Shown: positions 1-14,002 of the stretch, piece after piece
How positions within the stretch are numbered: position 1 is the first letter of the stretch
How the letters are laid out: every line of letters begins with the position of its first letter
Assembly: GCA_009761415.1 (NCBI GenBank)
Contig: QUOL01000020.1
Span: 186,001-250,000 of the forward strand
Length of the DNA stretch: 64,000 nt
Direction: 5' to 3'
Source: Sarcomyxa edulis
Lineage: Eukaryota > Basidiomycota > Agaricomycetes > Agaricales > Mycenaceae
Position numbers and translations under genes: made by a program
The notes under the pieces: generated by a model
Seen by the model: the letters and a program-made list of their open reading frames with translations, nothing else
Databases searched by the model: none
What the model was told of the DNA's origin: nothing

Positions 1-3000
1 CAGACACCCTAAGTGGTATATAGGTGTCATATTCGGACCTTTTTCGTTATGATGGAACTTGTTCCGATAGCTAAAGAACTTGAGACGGCGAGGGCAAGCC
101 CTATATACTTGTCTTCGACCATTGGTAATTTTTTTGGTATGCCTGTTCGTGAGGCGGGTATGGATGGCCACAGGCCTGAGAGATTTACACCGATGCACTG
201 GCAGCGAGATGGGTAGGCTGTGGTACCAGTGTAGCCGCAGTCTATTTACGCCACGTGCGATCAGACGCATGGCATCTCGTCAGTCACCTGCTCAAGCGCT
301 CAAGTTGGTCGAAACATCTTCAAGTTCAGGTAGACACGAAATCTCAGGATAAAAATCTGTTGTTTCTCTCAGAAAGCTGCTGTTGTTTAACTCGTGAAGA
401 TAAAACCCAAGTCAAGCGCGACACTGCGCTGCGGATAGGACGAATAAGCCTGAGGAAACAATCTGAAGCTTGAAGTCGGAAGGCCCCAAGAAAGCGCAAA
501 AGTAAGGTTGCTGAATAAGTCCACTTCCCCCGCTCATCTATGAGAGACTTCGGCCACGTGAACATGCGAGATCAACTATAGGACGGAGTCAGTGAACGCC
601 CGCGAGGTCTTCAATATAATGTGCGACGGTAGGACCGATTGAATCCGAAAGTTTGTTTGAGGCTTAGAGGAGAAGACTGGCTTTTCGATATCAGCTGGAT
701 AAATGTCGGATGGCCTCTGTTGAATTGAAAAGAGAGAAGGTTAAAGGCAGAGACCTATAGGACGAATATTACCTGGAGGAAGATGTAGAATAGAGTCATC
801 GACAGTGTGTCCTTGTCCAGTGTATTCTCCAGTCATACGATCGACGGGAACAAGGGGAGACCGAGAAACAAGATGAAAGTTGGATTCTCAGGCTCCGAAA
901 GGAATAGTAATGATATGAGGACTTTAGAGAGCTTGATGGATGCAGTTCAGTTAATGAACACAACTCTTCATCCCATCATACGCCATGAAATGCGGATTAG
1001 AACCAAGGCTGGCAAGTCTTGCAGTGACAGTCTTGTCTTGTGAGGCTTGACCAAAGGACGAGGCGTCGCTGTGCCGATAGGATTTTTGACAATGGATTCA
1101 GTATATATATACATAACCTACAGATTCCGGATGCTAAGAGGAAAGACCAATCTTATGAGTAAGCCTGTATTGAGGGGCCGATACATAAAATCTTTCGAGT
1201 GCTCACTTGGAAAGCAGAATCAGGAGGGGGGTCGACGTTCGATCATGCAGAGCCACGAGCCTCTGTAGATGATGCTAGCAGATCTCCAGGATGTCGAGTG
1301 CTTTGATCGACAACTCTACTGCTTTACCACGGGAAGCAAAGCTTGTGTTATAGGGCATGCCTTTAACCATATAATCCACGAGGCCTATCGACATCCATGG
1401 ACGCTTGATCAGAGGGTTATCCTTAAGACGCACCGACTCAAGATGATACGCAAGCTTTCACAGGGACTCGTGCCAGTCTATGAAACGAAAAAGAAGCCTG
1501 CCCCAAGCCAGTCACCATGTACGGATTGCCAGGTCGGATTCGCCAGGTCCTTCAGAATACCAAGAAGATACGAGGATGAGTAGCCAGTGAATTTTTGAAT
1601 ATGATCTGCCCGTGAGATCACGGAAAGGACTTGCAAGATAATCGCATGAGTAGCATTCCATGTCGGCTGCATAGGAGAGCATTTTCAGGGCTCAAGGACC
1701 AGAAATCGAAGGCAATATTGGTGAGCATAGCTGGGAGAGAGACCATCAGCCTGGCGGTACAGATCACTGATCACCGTCGGGATGAGCCGAAAACTCGCGT
1801 GTCGATCGAGTCCGTCACTTCTCTCCCAACAACCTCCGACTCCTGGAACTTGAACTCACCCCGATGCATATGGCCCCCATGGCTGAGCCATCCCCAGACT
1901 CTACCCAAAAATACCCAAATGATTCTATCTATCTGGCCAGATTCGGAGCTACTTACCTCTCAGTGCTCACTGATGACTGCCCCCGTTGCTCTCGCTGACT
2001 TCTAACGTACAGACTCGGCGTCTACGCCTCGTGGTTCCAGGTGCCATCTGATGCCATGTTGGTGTCATGCTGGTACCGTGTTGTTCTTCGTCTACCTATC
2101 CGAGTTCAGTCTATTTGCTTAGGGAGATCCGGATAACGTGTAGCTTTCCTCCGATTTTCTCACCTTTCCGTCCTAGTTCGACTTCGCTGTTGCCGCATTG
2201 CGAACTCTATACACTGTCTAGAGCTCCCCAAATTTGCGTGGCTCCCGTATCTGTTCCAGTACGCCACTATGTTATCATCGGTCTAAACCCCCTTGACAGA
2301 AATTTTACGACAAACGGACTGGTCCGCAAACCTCCACATAAGTACGCGGCGCTTGCTGTTATCTAATTCTCGACGCCCTCCTGATTCCTCGGTATGTAAC
2401 TTCTATCGTGCCGCAAATGTTAATCAATCCCCGCTAACCTTTGGCTTTGCCGTTCTAAAGATATCTCGGCCAAAGCTACGCGACGAGATTGGTGAAGTCA
2501 GTTGACTCGAGCGAAGTCATTGTCTGTGAAAAAGTGTATGAAGACGAGCTGATCGCACTTTGTGGCACTCCAACCTTCTATTTCGTCCGGGCGTGGTCTA
2601 TGTTTGCCATGCTCTGTTCTTGGTTCTTGACCCACCGCACTGAAGTAATTCATCGGCTTTACTGATGACTCAAGGGCTTCGGTTCAGACCGCTACGAACG
2701 CATGAAGATGCAAGTCTCGGCCTGTGAAGTAAAGTATCCCTCGTGGCCAAATCATGTCCGAGTCATTGGGTTATAAAGACAGACTGTGCGACGTCTGCAC
2801 TCTCTTTCCTTCCTACAGGTTGCATGAGGCCCGTTGACCACTCTCCGCGAATCTCGAATCTCGACGGATGACCACTATGGCTTATACCCCCGGGTCCTCT
2901 TCGTACACCCATCGCTCAACCAGATCATCTTCATCTGGAGATGTTTCTTTCGCTTCACCTTCCATAGTCGGAGGGCAGTTCGCATTCGCGAGAATACAAG

Positions 3001-3710
3001 GAGATATATGTCTGGTTCAAGGCATGTTTTCCCTTCTATTCTAATGGATTAAAGATTTGATTACAAGCGTTCCAATCATGATAGTACTGGGCTCTTTGCT
3101 TGCCTCGATCGACGTCAAGATATTTCGCCACGAATTTATTACCATTTTTCGATTATCCCACAGCGAAACTCTATCATTCTCGGACATCCGTATCTTGGAA
3201 CCGATCGACGAGCACCTCATCAAATATGAGGAGGAAAATGATACAGCGTTTCTCGCAAAAGAAGTAATGGAGAGATTGCGAAAGTTGACGGATCGGCGGG
3301 GGTCCACGCAGAGCAGACGATCATCAATCGCGATGAGCCGAAGAAACTGACTCGTGTGGTGGGCCTTGACGGCGGTACATCATGGAATGATGTGATGATA
3401 GAGACAAGTACAAGGAAGTGATATTTGGTGATTCTCGAGTCGAGCATTTCATGTATTTCTAACACGCGCAGATATATCACTTATCCTTGTCATATCTCCA
3501 TCAGTTTCAGCTTCAATCGTAGGGAAATAAATCGGACATCCAGAAAAGATAGATAACGGACAAGACGGCATACGCCCGCGGATGTCTTTAGACTTTTGCT
3601 CGGCTCGTTCGAACCAGCGCACGATTCTTCGCCCTTTATCTTTTGAATGCCCATCCTACGCTTTTGAAACTTGCTTTCCATCCCTCTCAACCCTTACCAG
3701 AGATACTATC
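1..3710. other. no convincing gene; possible short exons near 2.9-3.3 kb
   Basis: I find no recognisable protein family on either strand. Reading frames are short and broken. A plus-strand stretch from about 2877 opens with a Ser/Thr-rich peptide (MAYTPGSSSYTHRST) and could be joined to sequence near 3055-3230 by a roughly 33-bp intron, but the splice sites are poor. Treat the stretch as intergenic or decayed DNA that may hold the upstream region of the permease gene at 3711. Confidence 0.3.
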
Positions 3711-5741
3711 ATGGACGAAGAGAAGGACACAGCAATAGCCCCTATCGTTGATATACCCGTCGATACAGATGAATCTCCTACCAGATTAGACAAAATCACT
3801 GACTTTCTCATGGGCTGGGGAATTGAGACCCATGGAATCACACCGATATGGCCTGAATCGCGCGTCGATACTCGACTTTACCAGATGTTCATGGTATGGT
3901 TCTCTGCCAATATGAATATTCTATCGTATGTGAAAATTTTCTGTCGGGCCATTGATGCTAAACTGTAACCTGCTACTTCAGTTTCGGCACAGGGACCATT
4001 GGACCTTTCTTTTACTCCCTGGGTATGAGAGATGCTATGGTCATCGTTGTGATGATGGATCTAATGTGAGTATCCATCATGTACCCTACTTGCCTTGTTG
4101 TTGATCATAGTACCGTCCAGCTTCTGTGTCGTACCAGCTTACTTGTACGGGTATAATGGCATCAGCGAGTCTTTTCCTCTGACCCTTCTCGAACATGTGC
4201 AGCGCTGTATTCGGACCTAAACTGGGAACACGTAGTATGGTACAATCGCGGTTCTCCTGGGGTAAAATTCGTTCTATCATCAATCTCAGTGCTGTTATTG
4301 ATATTGACGACACCCCAGTTTGTACGGTTCAATCATCCCAAGCACTCTTAACGTCATATCCTCGCAAGGTTACCTCATCATCAACTGCATCATCGGCGGA
4401 CAGACACTTGCTAGCGTATCTGAACACTTGAACGATACTGTCGGGATAGTCATTATAAGCATGGTTTCACTTCTGGTAAGTGCGACTCTGATGTATATGA
4501 CTTCAGTCTCTCAAATAGCTTCTTAGGTCACTTTTTGTGGGTACAAGGTGGTTCATTGGTCATTTGACTTATTACCACTGCTCTGGGGCACTTCCTAATT
4601 TCTTTTAGGTACGAAACCATGTCCTGGGTCCCAAACGTCATCACGTTCTTCGTGATGCTCGTAGTTGGAGGAAAACACTTGGGCCATGAGTCTCCGATGG
4701 CTGCACCGACACCGGCAAGCCTGATATCCTTTGCATCTACTGTTGCATCGGCTGTCTTGACCTGGTGTACAATGACTGCGGATTATGGTGTATACCACGA
4801 CGCAAAAGCTTCTAGGCACGTCATTTCCCATAGAGACCACTGCGATGAGTACTGAAACGTCGAGGTCAATCAGCATGAGAACATTTCTTTACTCCTACTT
4901 AGGGTTCTTCACCTCCACCGTAAACCACTTTCCGTTTATTCCGTCGTGTCTTACAATCCAGACAATCTTGTTTTGATAGGTCACTGGGAACATGTTGGGA
5001 GTGGCTTTTGCCGCAACCGCTCGATCGATACCTTCTTGGCAAACTGGCAGCCAAAATGGAAACAACCTCGGGGGGCTCATTTCTGCAATCCTCGCACCCA
5101 CTGCCGGTTTTGGTAAATTTCTTACTGTCATCCTTGCCCTTACTTTGCCTAGTGCATGCGCGCCCACCATGTACTCATTCGGCACCAGTCTCATGGCAGT
5201 CTCGCCTTTCTTCGCCAAGGTCCCGAGATATGTCTATCTGATAGTTTCAGAAGTCATGTGGGTTTTTCGTTTCTTGGGTGGTTTGTCTCTGAGATAATTT
5301 CTCAGATTAATTCCGGTAGCAGTGGTAGGAGCTACTCGATTCTACGGAACTTTCGTCAACATCCTCAGTAAGCAAGTCGAACTAACATCTCAAGATCTCC
5401 TGCTAATTCGCAGTTCAATGGTAGGTATCATCGGGTACTGGTCTTCATCCTTCGCGGCCATCGTTCTTGTGGAACACTTCATCTTTCGTAAGAATGACTT
5501 CCAATTGTACAACGTGCAAGATTGGAACAACGCCAAACGACTACCACCATCCGCGCCAGCCATGTTAGCATTCTTTGGGTCCTTTGCTGTCATCATCCCT
5601 TCCATGTCTCAGGTCTGGTATGTTGAACCGATTGCTCGAGCTGGGACGGGAGATATAGGACTGTTTGTGGGCTTCGTGGTTGCAGGGTTATTGTATATCA
5701 TCTTCCGGAAACTTCTAGAAACCAAAATGCGGTATTATTGA
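3711..5741 (+). CDS. purine-cytosine permease (NCS1 family, Fcy2-like)
   Basis: Predicted plasma-membrane symporter importing purines and cytosine with protons. About ten exons separated by short GT..AG introns give a polytopic protein of roughly 490 residues. It opens with an acidic tail and the NCS1 signature GWGIETHGITPI, followed by WFSANMNILS and FGTGTIGPFFYSLGMRDA. Downstream are FGPKLGTRSMVQSRFSWG, NCIIGGQTLASVSEHLNDT, ATARSIPSWQTGSQNGNNLG and a final transmembrane block ending FRKLLETKMRYY. These segments follow the order expected for fungal Fcy2/Fcy21 permeases. I chose the ATG at 3711 (MDEEKDTA) because an acidic start is typical; an in-frame ATG at 3582 would add 43 atypical residues. 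No inactivating change is seen. It is tail-to-tail with the ABC exporter gene, about 270 bp away. Substrate preference within the family cannot be told from sequence alone. Confidence 0.9.
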
Positions 5742-6013
5742 CTCAATAGTACCGTCGATTGGGCGTATGTGCGTGCCGTCCTGCCAGACCCCTTGCGACA
5801 TTCCACGATGCACGATTCTTCTATGAAGTCTCGTCCACCGCTGCTACTTCGACAACCGCGACGACCACCAACATCACGATAATGAAACGCAGCAATATCC
5901 AAAAGAATTGCAAGATTGTCTCGGTGTTGGTGTTGAGATTGCACAAAGTCATGGTATGTTCAATACAATGTTCCATAGCCATAGCAAGGTGATCTCGCTG
6001 AAATAACCAGACA

Positions 6014-9000
6014 TTATTTGGATGCTGTCCTGACCTCTGCCATTGCACACAGTGCCTCTTTATCTTCTGACTCATCTACCAGAGATCGCAATTTGCCGTT
6101 CTCATTTTTGAGGAGCTCTTTCGGACTATCAAATTCGACCTGGGTGAGGAAGTCAATGCGTAGAAACACTGCTTTGAGAAAGCTAAACTTACAATACGCC
6201 CAGCATCGAGGACCATCTTGATACGATAGATCTTCCATCAGTTTTCAATCTTCATGGTTTACGACCAGTAAACGCTTACGATCTTATCCGCGTCCATGAT
6301 CGTCTGCAGTCGATGGGCAACAGTGATCAGGGTCACATCTCCGCCGAGCTCATTGCGGAGAGACGACTGGATGATAGTGTCAGTTTTATAGTCTACACGA
6401 AGGAAGTGCGTCAGTCACAAAATCGGCACAATTCCTGATAGTGGTACCAATTGCGGACGTAGCTTGTGAGGTTGGAACTACAATCAACACGGGACTCTCC
6501 ACGAAGTCAGAAAATTGACAGACCTTCGTCCAGAATCAATAGCTTGCTGCCTCGTACCAGAGCTCTAGCAAGAGCTATTATTTGACGCTGACCCACGGAT
6601 ATATTATTTCCTCCGCTTGCAATGGAGCTATCTAATGTTATTCTTCCCTCGTCGGTCTCGTTCTGGAGAGAGAAAAGGCCCGCTGCACGCAGTGCATCAT
6701 TCAAACTTGCGTCTTCATACTGGTTGAAGGGATCCAAGTTTTGCCTTAGTGTCCCGCTCAAGAGTTCCGGCTATGATACTCAGTGAGACATCACACCGAC
6801 CGAAAGAAGATGGCAAGCCTACAACTTGAGGTATCTGGACAATAGGGTCAGAAAGATAGTATGTGCCAAGCTGAATTATACGCACAATGGTAATATTTGA
6901 TCTCAACGCATCTAGATTGAGCGAGGCAGTAGAAAGACCATCGTAATATACCGCTCCGTCAGTTAATATACATCGCAATAAGGATAGAGTCAACGAGCTC
7001 TGATTAGGATCAGAACGAGCGAAACAGACCAGTGAGCACAGGAACGTACCTTCCCTGATCCAGTGCGTCCCACTGATCATCGTGTTAGCGGGTTGCACAT
7101 GCTTAAGGAATCATAGCCATACCGACGCCGACACGGTCACCAGACTTGATGTGGAATGATATATCGTGTAGCACCTTGGGACCATTCTACGATGCAATGA
7201 GTGCACGAATGGCTTTTCGACTACCGTGAAACACGTACCAATGAGTACCGAGCGGACAAGTTCTCAACACGGATGTCGCCACTAGCAGGCCAGTAAGCCG
7301 GTGGTTCTCCACCCTCAGTAGGTTTGTCTTCTTGTTCGATGCAGATATAACCTTGAATACGTTCCAGACTAAGAGATAAATAAGGTGAACAACTCTTTGA
7401 TCAACGTACTGCACAACACATACCTATTGGCTACGTTGAACGGTAGAAAATAAACTCGAAAAAGACATGGAATAGTACGAAGACACATACCTTGGACCTC
7501 AAACTCGTTCATACATCTTACCCACAAAAGAATCATCCCGGAGAATCCGACTACGCAAAAGGTCAGATCCGAACGTAAGAATAAACATGGACGCCGTGAC
7601 TCACCCGCCATGTTCAAGGAAAACCCAGTATTAGACGCAGATTGAGATTGACTATATACTAGGTATGCCGCCAACGCAGCGGAGAACAATCCACCAAGGG
7701 CATCAATTCGCACACATATCCAACTAAGATACAAAGATGGTGAATGATGAACAAAAGCGGTGGAGAACGAAGGCTCACCGATTCAGATTGTAGTATGTCC
7801 TTGCAGCTCTGGTATATCGGTTTATACGAACGAGTGATTCGGTAGTAAACGCCTCTTGTGCGCCGTAGGCCCGGATACTCGCTTCGAGGAAATGAGAGGA
7901 ATAAGTAATCTGGAAACTGAAACCAGAAACTAGAAGGAAACGGACTTAGGCCAACGATGGCTGCTCCAAAGCTAAAATGAGATTCAGATCGGAGTAGATT
8001 AGAGGGTGAGAGTTGATAGACTCACTAGCCAAGAACGGGAGCCTTTGCGTTAGACATCTCGCGTTTCACCGAGAGCTGAGCTTTGATATACACTTGCCCA
8101 CATATAGCTCCCAGGATGAAGATTATTATACCAGGAATCAAGAATATAGGCGTCATGAGTACGATAGCCCCTAGTGGAATGATCATGGCTACAGTGAGTT
8201 CTACCACCCCTGTGAATCGTTGAGAGAGCGGTCCATCGACAGCCCCGATGTCTTGCGTGCACCTCGCAATGATGCGGGAGATTGGTGTCGTGTCAAGCCA
8301 CCTGGAGGTTGGATTGAGAGGCGTGAAGATATCGAGGAAAGTTTCTGCTCACCTTAACGTTGTTCCAAGTACAGATTCTACAAGCTGTCTATGAATATTT
8401 CTGGACGCTCTCAAGCTTCCGAAGACGTAGACCACATATACAGAACAATATACAATGATGGAAATTAATAGAATGCCCGCTAGATGGAGGTGGAGATCAA
8501 GAATAGACCAGGCATCGTGAGGAAACTAAACGAACTGTAGACTGTGACATAGCTGCCAGGACTAGCTCAGCGGAAGTAAGGCGAGATAGAAAGACTTTGA
8601 CTCACAAGCTGATAGCAATTTCGTACGTTTCATGTGTCTCGTATTGGGAAGCCCAGTATCCTAAGAACCATGTCTGGCCAACATTTACCAATTCGTTGAG
8701 AATCAGGCCTCCGATGAAAGCACCAAAGAACAAAATAGGATGTTCTCCGCATAGAGCAGAGAGGTAAAGTTTGAACGCTGACCAGCTGATGTGGCCTTCT
8801 TCGATCTCCTCGGCCAATATCAATTTTCCATCACTCGTGAAGTCCTCGACAGTGGGAGGGTCCAACTCGGTTTCCATCTTGTCAAGGACTATCTGCTCCT
8901 TACTGATTTTAGTTGCCAGTGTGCGATCCTTTGCAATAACATCAGAAACAGTTCCTTTACTGGATATGGTACCGTCAGAATCGAGGGACACTATAAAATG

Positions 9001-12000
9001 AGCGATAGGCTGGACCATAGCCACATTGTGAGTCTAGCATCGGGACTATTCGATCAGCCATGCGAGTAGCTACGAAGAGGGAGAACGTACGACCAACAAG
9101 ATAGTCCGACCCTGGACCAGATCCCCGGAGAGACACTTTTTGATGATCCATTTAGCGGTATGAATATCCAAAGCAGCGAACACATCATCCAGAAGGAGAA
9201 TTTCTGCAGAGGAATATATCGCTCGTGCAAGAGTGATGCGCGCCTACTTCGTGTTAGTGTGACGAGATTGGCATTTAGGGTCAAAACACTACCTTCTGGC
9301 CACCAGATAGCGTCAAACCCTTCTCGCCAACTTCTGTCCGGTCCCCAGCCTCGAACATGGTAAAGTCCCGCTCAAGGCAACATTGATAGACAACTGATAC
9401 AACATAATAAGATCTCAGAAGGTGACGCCGGTTAGAATTTCAGCGTACCTTTCTTATATCGTGCCTCGTCGTATGATGAACCAAAGAGGATGTTGTCCTG
9501 GAATATATTAATAAAACCAATAGAAGCATGACAATAGAATGAATGGTCGACGAACCCTGAGAGTCTCGTTTTGTACCCAAGACTCCTGAGCAGCATACGC
9601 AATGCCACCCCCTCGCGGGAGATTGAACCACGACTCGGAGTCTGGACCACAAGGAATGAAATGCATTTCTCCTGATTGAAGTGTTAGTAGAAACGAGTAT
9701 CTACATAGTCGACACTTGAACACACCTAGCAATGCCATCAACACCGACGTCTTGCCGGATCCTGTAGGACCGATGATCAAATTGATCGACTTTTGTTGGA
9801 ACAACAGCTCCTCTTCGATCTTTAGACGGAAAGTCTTCCGAGAAGGAGTCACCGACCCATCGGCATCGTTTGACCACGAAAAGGACGCGTTGCGGAATCC
9901 AACGACATCTCGATCAACCAGAGTGGAATCAGTGAACAAATCGACAACATCTTCCTTATCTGAATATGTATCCAGGAGTTCCGTCTCACGGATACGACAT
10001 CACGTCAGCGCGACAAGGAGAGGGAGACAAGAAGGCAGGACACACGTTATGAAGAAAGTCGTTGACTCGATCGAGTGAGACTTTGGCTTGGACAGAAGTT
10101 GAGATGCTATAGAAAGCCATATAAAGTTGGCCCCGCAAAAGGTCGAAAACGGACATTGAACTGAATACTTTCGAGGCACTAAGTTCTTGTTTCATAATGA
10201 CCGTCTACAAAATACCGGTCAGTTCTCTGTGTAGATCATAGATATATATAGATACCGACGTAGGTGGTGAACGTTACGATCATCGTAGCAACTGGTATGA
10301 TGGAGCTATATCGAGGAAGGAATGCTATCGGTTGAGAGAATGCAACAATTGCCAAGGGACGCCCTCACTCACTTGAAACTTCCGTTGATCAGGTCCAGAA
10401 TTTGACGGCGCCAAATCCAAACGAGCTCTTCTTCTCGCTTCTCTTCAATCTTCTTGTTCATCTTCCTCTCCCATCCGAATAATTTGACCATTTTCAAGAC
10501 ATTCATAGTCTCCGTGAAAGTTTGAACCCTGGCATCCGTCTTCTTCATACGCTCCCTCTGAACTCCTTGTATCATGTTTGCAACATAGCCCGGGATGGGA
10601 AACAAAAGGAGCAACATGCCCAATCCTACGAAAGCAGCCCAACCGAGCACAACGTATAGGAAAATGATACAAAGCACGATCTGCAAAGGGACATATAACA
10701 ATATGAACAGGAAATGTCGACCCTCTGTGATGTTGCTCAAATCGGTAGTGACGAGATTGTTAATTTTCCCGAGTAAATTGTCTGACGACGGTAGTTCTTG
10801 ACCCTTTGGTGCAGGCTTGGGGGAAGAAGACTTGGAAGATTCTTGCGTCCCTTTACTCGATGCGCTGGTAGAGCTGGAGTGTAAAGTCTCGTTGACAGAG
10901 CGAGAGTGCAATGAGCCATCTCCAGACTGAAGCGTCTCGTCCCTGCTGCTTGACGAGGAACCCATGTCATTGGCAGTTGAGTCATCAATGGTAAGATCGG
11001 CAAATTCGTCATCCGGGGTAGATGGAGCAGACGAATCAGAGGTCGTCGAACTTGTCACTTCTGCCTTGATTCGGATTCGGAGAGAGTGTTCGAAAACGAG
11101 TTGGGCGATCAGCGCTTCTATACGAACGAGAGTTCGCGACTTGACAAGTCAGGTCAACGTCTATCGTCAAGCTAAAAGCAAGAAGATACACTTACAGCAA
11201 GGTATATGTACCACTGCATCGTGATTGAGACGATCGTGGGACCCAAAAAGAGCCAAATGATCCAAAACCAAGGTCGAGTGACAGCGCCTTCGCCTTTATT
11301 TTCCATATAACTACAAGACAAAAATTGATAGGATAGAAGCTAGTGCGAAGCAGTTGACTCACTTGAGCAAGCGATTGACACCTAAAGGACTAGCGAATCC
11401 CACTATGACATTGATGATGATCATGCAAGCAAGACCAATATATTCCCATCGAAACACATATAATAGACCGAAAAAAATGTGTCGTTTGCTGGGGTTTCTT
11501 CCCGCAATTCTACACGACGGATCCAGATGCTGGACGAGGGTAGGCTGAGTGACAGATCAGAAGGGGATATGAGTTTCGAGACATACAGGGAATGCAGTCC
11601 TTTTCAGATTCTCCGCAGCGTCATAATCAGCCAGGGGAGGAAATTGATCATGGGAAAGGTGAGGGACACGATATGCTCGGGCAATGGTAGAGTCAAGGAA
11701 GAAATACAGTATCAACGAGACAAGCGATGCCACTTGTTCTGGAGCCGGTGTCGATTTCTGCACTGTAAGTCAATGATGGATTCTCACAATGAAAGAAGAC
11801 AATGAGTACCTTTTCGTCGATAGGGACATACACTCTAGGAATGAAGAGTGGGACCACAACACTCGTAATGGATAGCACAGAAAGTTTTGCCCACAGGATC
11901 CACCTTTCCTTCATGTCCATGGGCGACTTGACAAACGTGGTGATAGGATATATGTCACGATAAACATACACTCCTGACGAGACCAACAAGACAACCATGA

Positions 12001-12697
12001 GATGACGCGTGACAAGTTTGCTCCAGCGAGGTTTCGCAGACACCGAGATAAGGGCTAGAAGGCTGGTGTACAACTGCAAAATAGTTCAGTACGCACATCA
12101 GGAAATTGAGCTGAATGCGTACATATGTCATACAGATTGCAGCCTGGAGCCATTCTTCGATTGAAAACGCAAGAGAGGGTTGCTTCTCGTTCTTGCGCTT
12201 CTTTTCCCACTTCCCAGCGATACCGATATTGGTGGTTTTGCTGATTTTGTCAATAACAAGCGAAGTAACGGACAGACCTAATAGAGCTAAACACCCTAGA
12301 AGTCTGGTGACTTTATAAGCAAAGATCGTGGGCCCGCCGTGTTGCGAAATGTGTTCTTTGAACTTTAGGACGACACCCGTTGCTGGAATGGCAGTTGTTT
12401 GCTCAACAGACGGCTCAGACGGCTCAGACGGCGGAGATAGGCGATGACTGATCTTCCGAAGTAGTTTCGAGAGTAGTATGATCTGAAGAGTCAGTATGAG
12501 CGCAGATGCTGCGGCTGCATACGCTGGGATCATGAGCGTGTCGGACCAGAGGCTGATGAAGTATTGTGAGCTAAAACGACGAAAAGAAACACCAGAATCA
12601 CGCACAGCGCCTCCGCCTTTTCCTCCTCCACTGGTATGTTTGCAAAGATGGTCCCGCTAGTTCCGTTCCAAGTCATCACGACCTGCGAATTCGCCAT
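6014..12697 (-). CDS. ABCC/MRP-type ABC transporter (full-length exporter)
   Basis: Predicted ATP-driven exporter of conjugated or amphipathic compounds, vacuolar or plasma-membrane. It is read through many 45-60 bp introns. The order is an N-terminal hydrophobic region (12.6-11.2 kb), membrane domain 1 (11.1-10.0 kb, with a Ser-rich insertion beginning [17 protein letters not shown]), nucleotide-binding domain 1, membrane domain 2 (8.7-7.4 kb) and nucleotide-binding domain 2. NBD1 has Walker [10 protein letters not shown], signature LSGGQK and Walker B ILLLDD. NBD2 has Walker A GRTGSGKSS (split by an intron), signature ISVGQRQ, Walker B LLILDEATSAID and H-loop [13 protein letters not shown]. 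The C-terminus is EFDSPKELL... ending at 6014. The start at 12697 ([12 protein letters not shown]) joins in frame to the next exon by a 35-bp intron; this first exon is the least certain part. The NBD1/NBD2 asymmetry is normal for ABCC proteins. No inactivating lesion is seen. Confidence 0.88.
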
Positions 12698-13077
12698 GCT
12701 TCGGATGATACTTGGTCGCTGCCAAAACGATATCTTGAAGTGAGAAAAGCCCTAGGTGTAACTCGATTGTGATATGTTCGTGCCCCGTGGTTGTTGTCGT
12801 CGAGGGTATCTGGAAGACAAGTCGGTGCTAATATTAGACTTTGAACGTTGATTGACAATGAGGGCCGATTGACCTGGTTGTTTGTGCTGTACATCTGTCA
12901 TCAATGTTGTCGAAAGAGGACGACATAACGCGTCACGCTTGAGCTTCGATAAGAATTGATGATCAGAGACTCTTGAGGTGTGAGCTTCAGCTTGAGAGAG
13001 CTCGCGAACAGATTCCACATGGTCCACCCCATCCACAGAGTAGCAGAGGGAGATGTAACTGACAAATCGATAGTGTC

Positions 13078-13720
13078 TTACAAGTCTGCCACAACTTTCT
13101 CCTCCCATTTATCGCCTAAACACAATTTCCAGAGTTCTCCAAGCTCACTTTTCACCTCCGCACTCACGTCTTCCCAATCCTCCTCAACGTCGTCAATGTC
13201 AGCAATATCAAAGCGGTCCCCAGCCCAATTTCCCCTATGCATGTCCCTGGACCAAGCAATCCTTGATGCGACTAGGCTTCCAAAAGACATTCCCTTGATC
13301 GTCCAAGGTGCAGGGCCGATATCGCCTGGTTTCAATGCGAGCTTGTCGGCACGCACGTAGACCTTTTTCGAGAGGTTACGAAGTATCCAAGGAGAACCTA
13401 GTTCAGAGTGATAACGAATGGTGTGCCAGCGCGTCCATGGACGAACTTTGGACATGTAGAACTGGCAGTTGCACACGTCTCTGACATCGTACGGATCCAG
13501 GCGCCAGCATTCCATCATTTCATGAAGTTGAAGCGAGAAGGTGGTGGTTTGTGTGTGAATACGTCGCAGAAAGCGTCAAAGAGATTACTACCGGGTTCAA
13601 CATGATCAAGTCCGTGTTCCTTGAGCTCTGCATCGGTTTACATCCTTTCCGGAAGATCGTTTGCGTAGTCCCCAAGCAGATGATGCGGTTGCTTGCCCAA
13701 TTCTCTCGCATGCGTTAAGG
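13078..13720 (-). pseudogene. frameshifted fragment of a basidiomycete-specific protein family
   Basis: The segment resembles the C-terminal part of a protein family common in basidiomycetes, recognised from WILRNLSKKVYVRADKLAL and RGNWAGDRFDI near the end. No biochemical function is assigned to it. Upstream, the expected conserved stretch (SNRIICLG then DYANDLPE) falls in two frames separated at a run of four G near 13671, and a TAA follows shortly after. A second frame change occurs near 13520, where RFNFMK ends and MMECWRLDPYDV begins in another frame. Three breaks in 640 bp argue for a decayed copy. An unrecognised short intron or a homopolymer sequencing error could explain one of them, but hardly all. 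Confidence 0.5.
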
Positions 13721-13805
13721 GACTAGTAAGACTACGACGCGTAAGAGATAATCGGTAATGGAAGATTGAAGATGTTAGGCCAATTCTTGAGTGAGTATTG
13801 CACGG

Positions 13806-13925
13806 TCAGACCGTAGAAAATATCGTTTCCCGTCGCGTCGCAGGCAAATCCGAAATCGCAGGAGGGAAGCCTTGAAGGTGTTTCGCGGTGGCGGTGCTCG
13901 GAAGCGATCGCCCGACCCGCGCCCT
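13806..13925 (+). repeat. dispersed GC-rich repeat, copy 1 (direct copy at 43086)
   Basis: Diverged direct repeat of about 120 bp. Shared blocks include TTCCCGTCGCG, GCGGTGGCGGTGC, TCGGAAGCGATC and CCCGACCCGCGCCC in the same order in both copies. A shorter match (GGTGGCGGTGCTTCGGAA) lies near 63424. It is probably part of a mobile element whose ends I cannot define. Confidence 0.55.
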
Positions 13926-13935
13926 ACCCCCACCC

Positions 13936-14002
13936 CCGATTAGAGTAGGGAGCGACGCGGTTCATTTTCAACTCGCGACTCGCGGTGTCACACTCAAGTC
14001 AC
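13936..14002 (+). repeat. dispersed repeat, inverted copy at 50842-50917
   Basis: The block GAGCGACGCGGTTCATTTTC followed by AACTCGCGACTCGCGGTGTC is repeated almost exactly in reverse complement near 50.9 kb. The flanks then diverge. This is likely the end of a short transposon family. Confidence 0.55.

Noticed and set aside
3056..3350. A 97-residue frame (MITSVPIMIVLGSLLAS...) as a membrane protein gene
   Set aside because: The reverse strand is open too, no family is recognised, and a competing spliced frame is at least as plausible.
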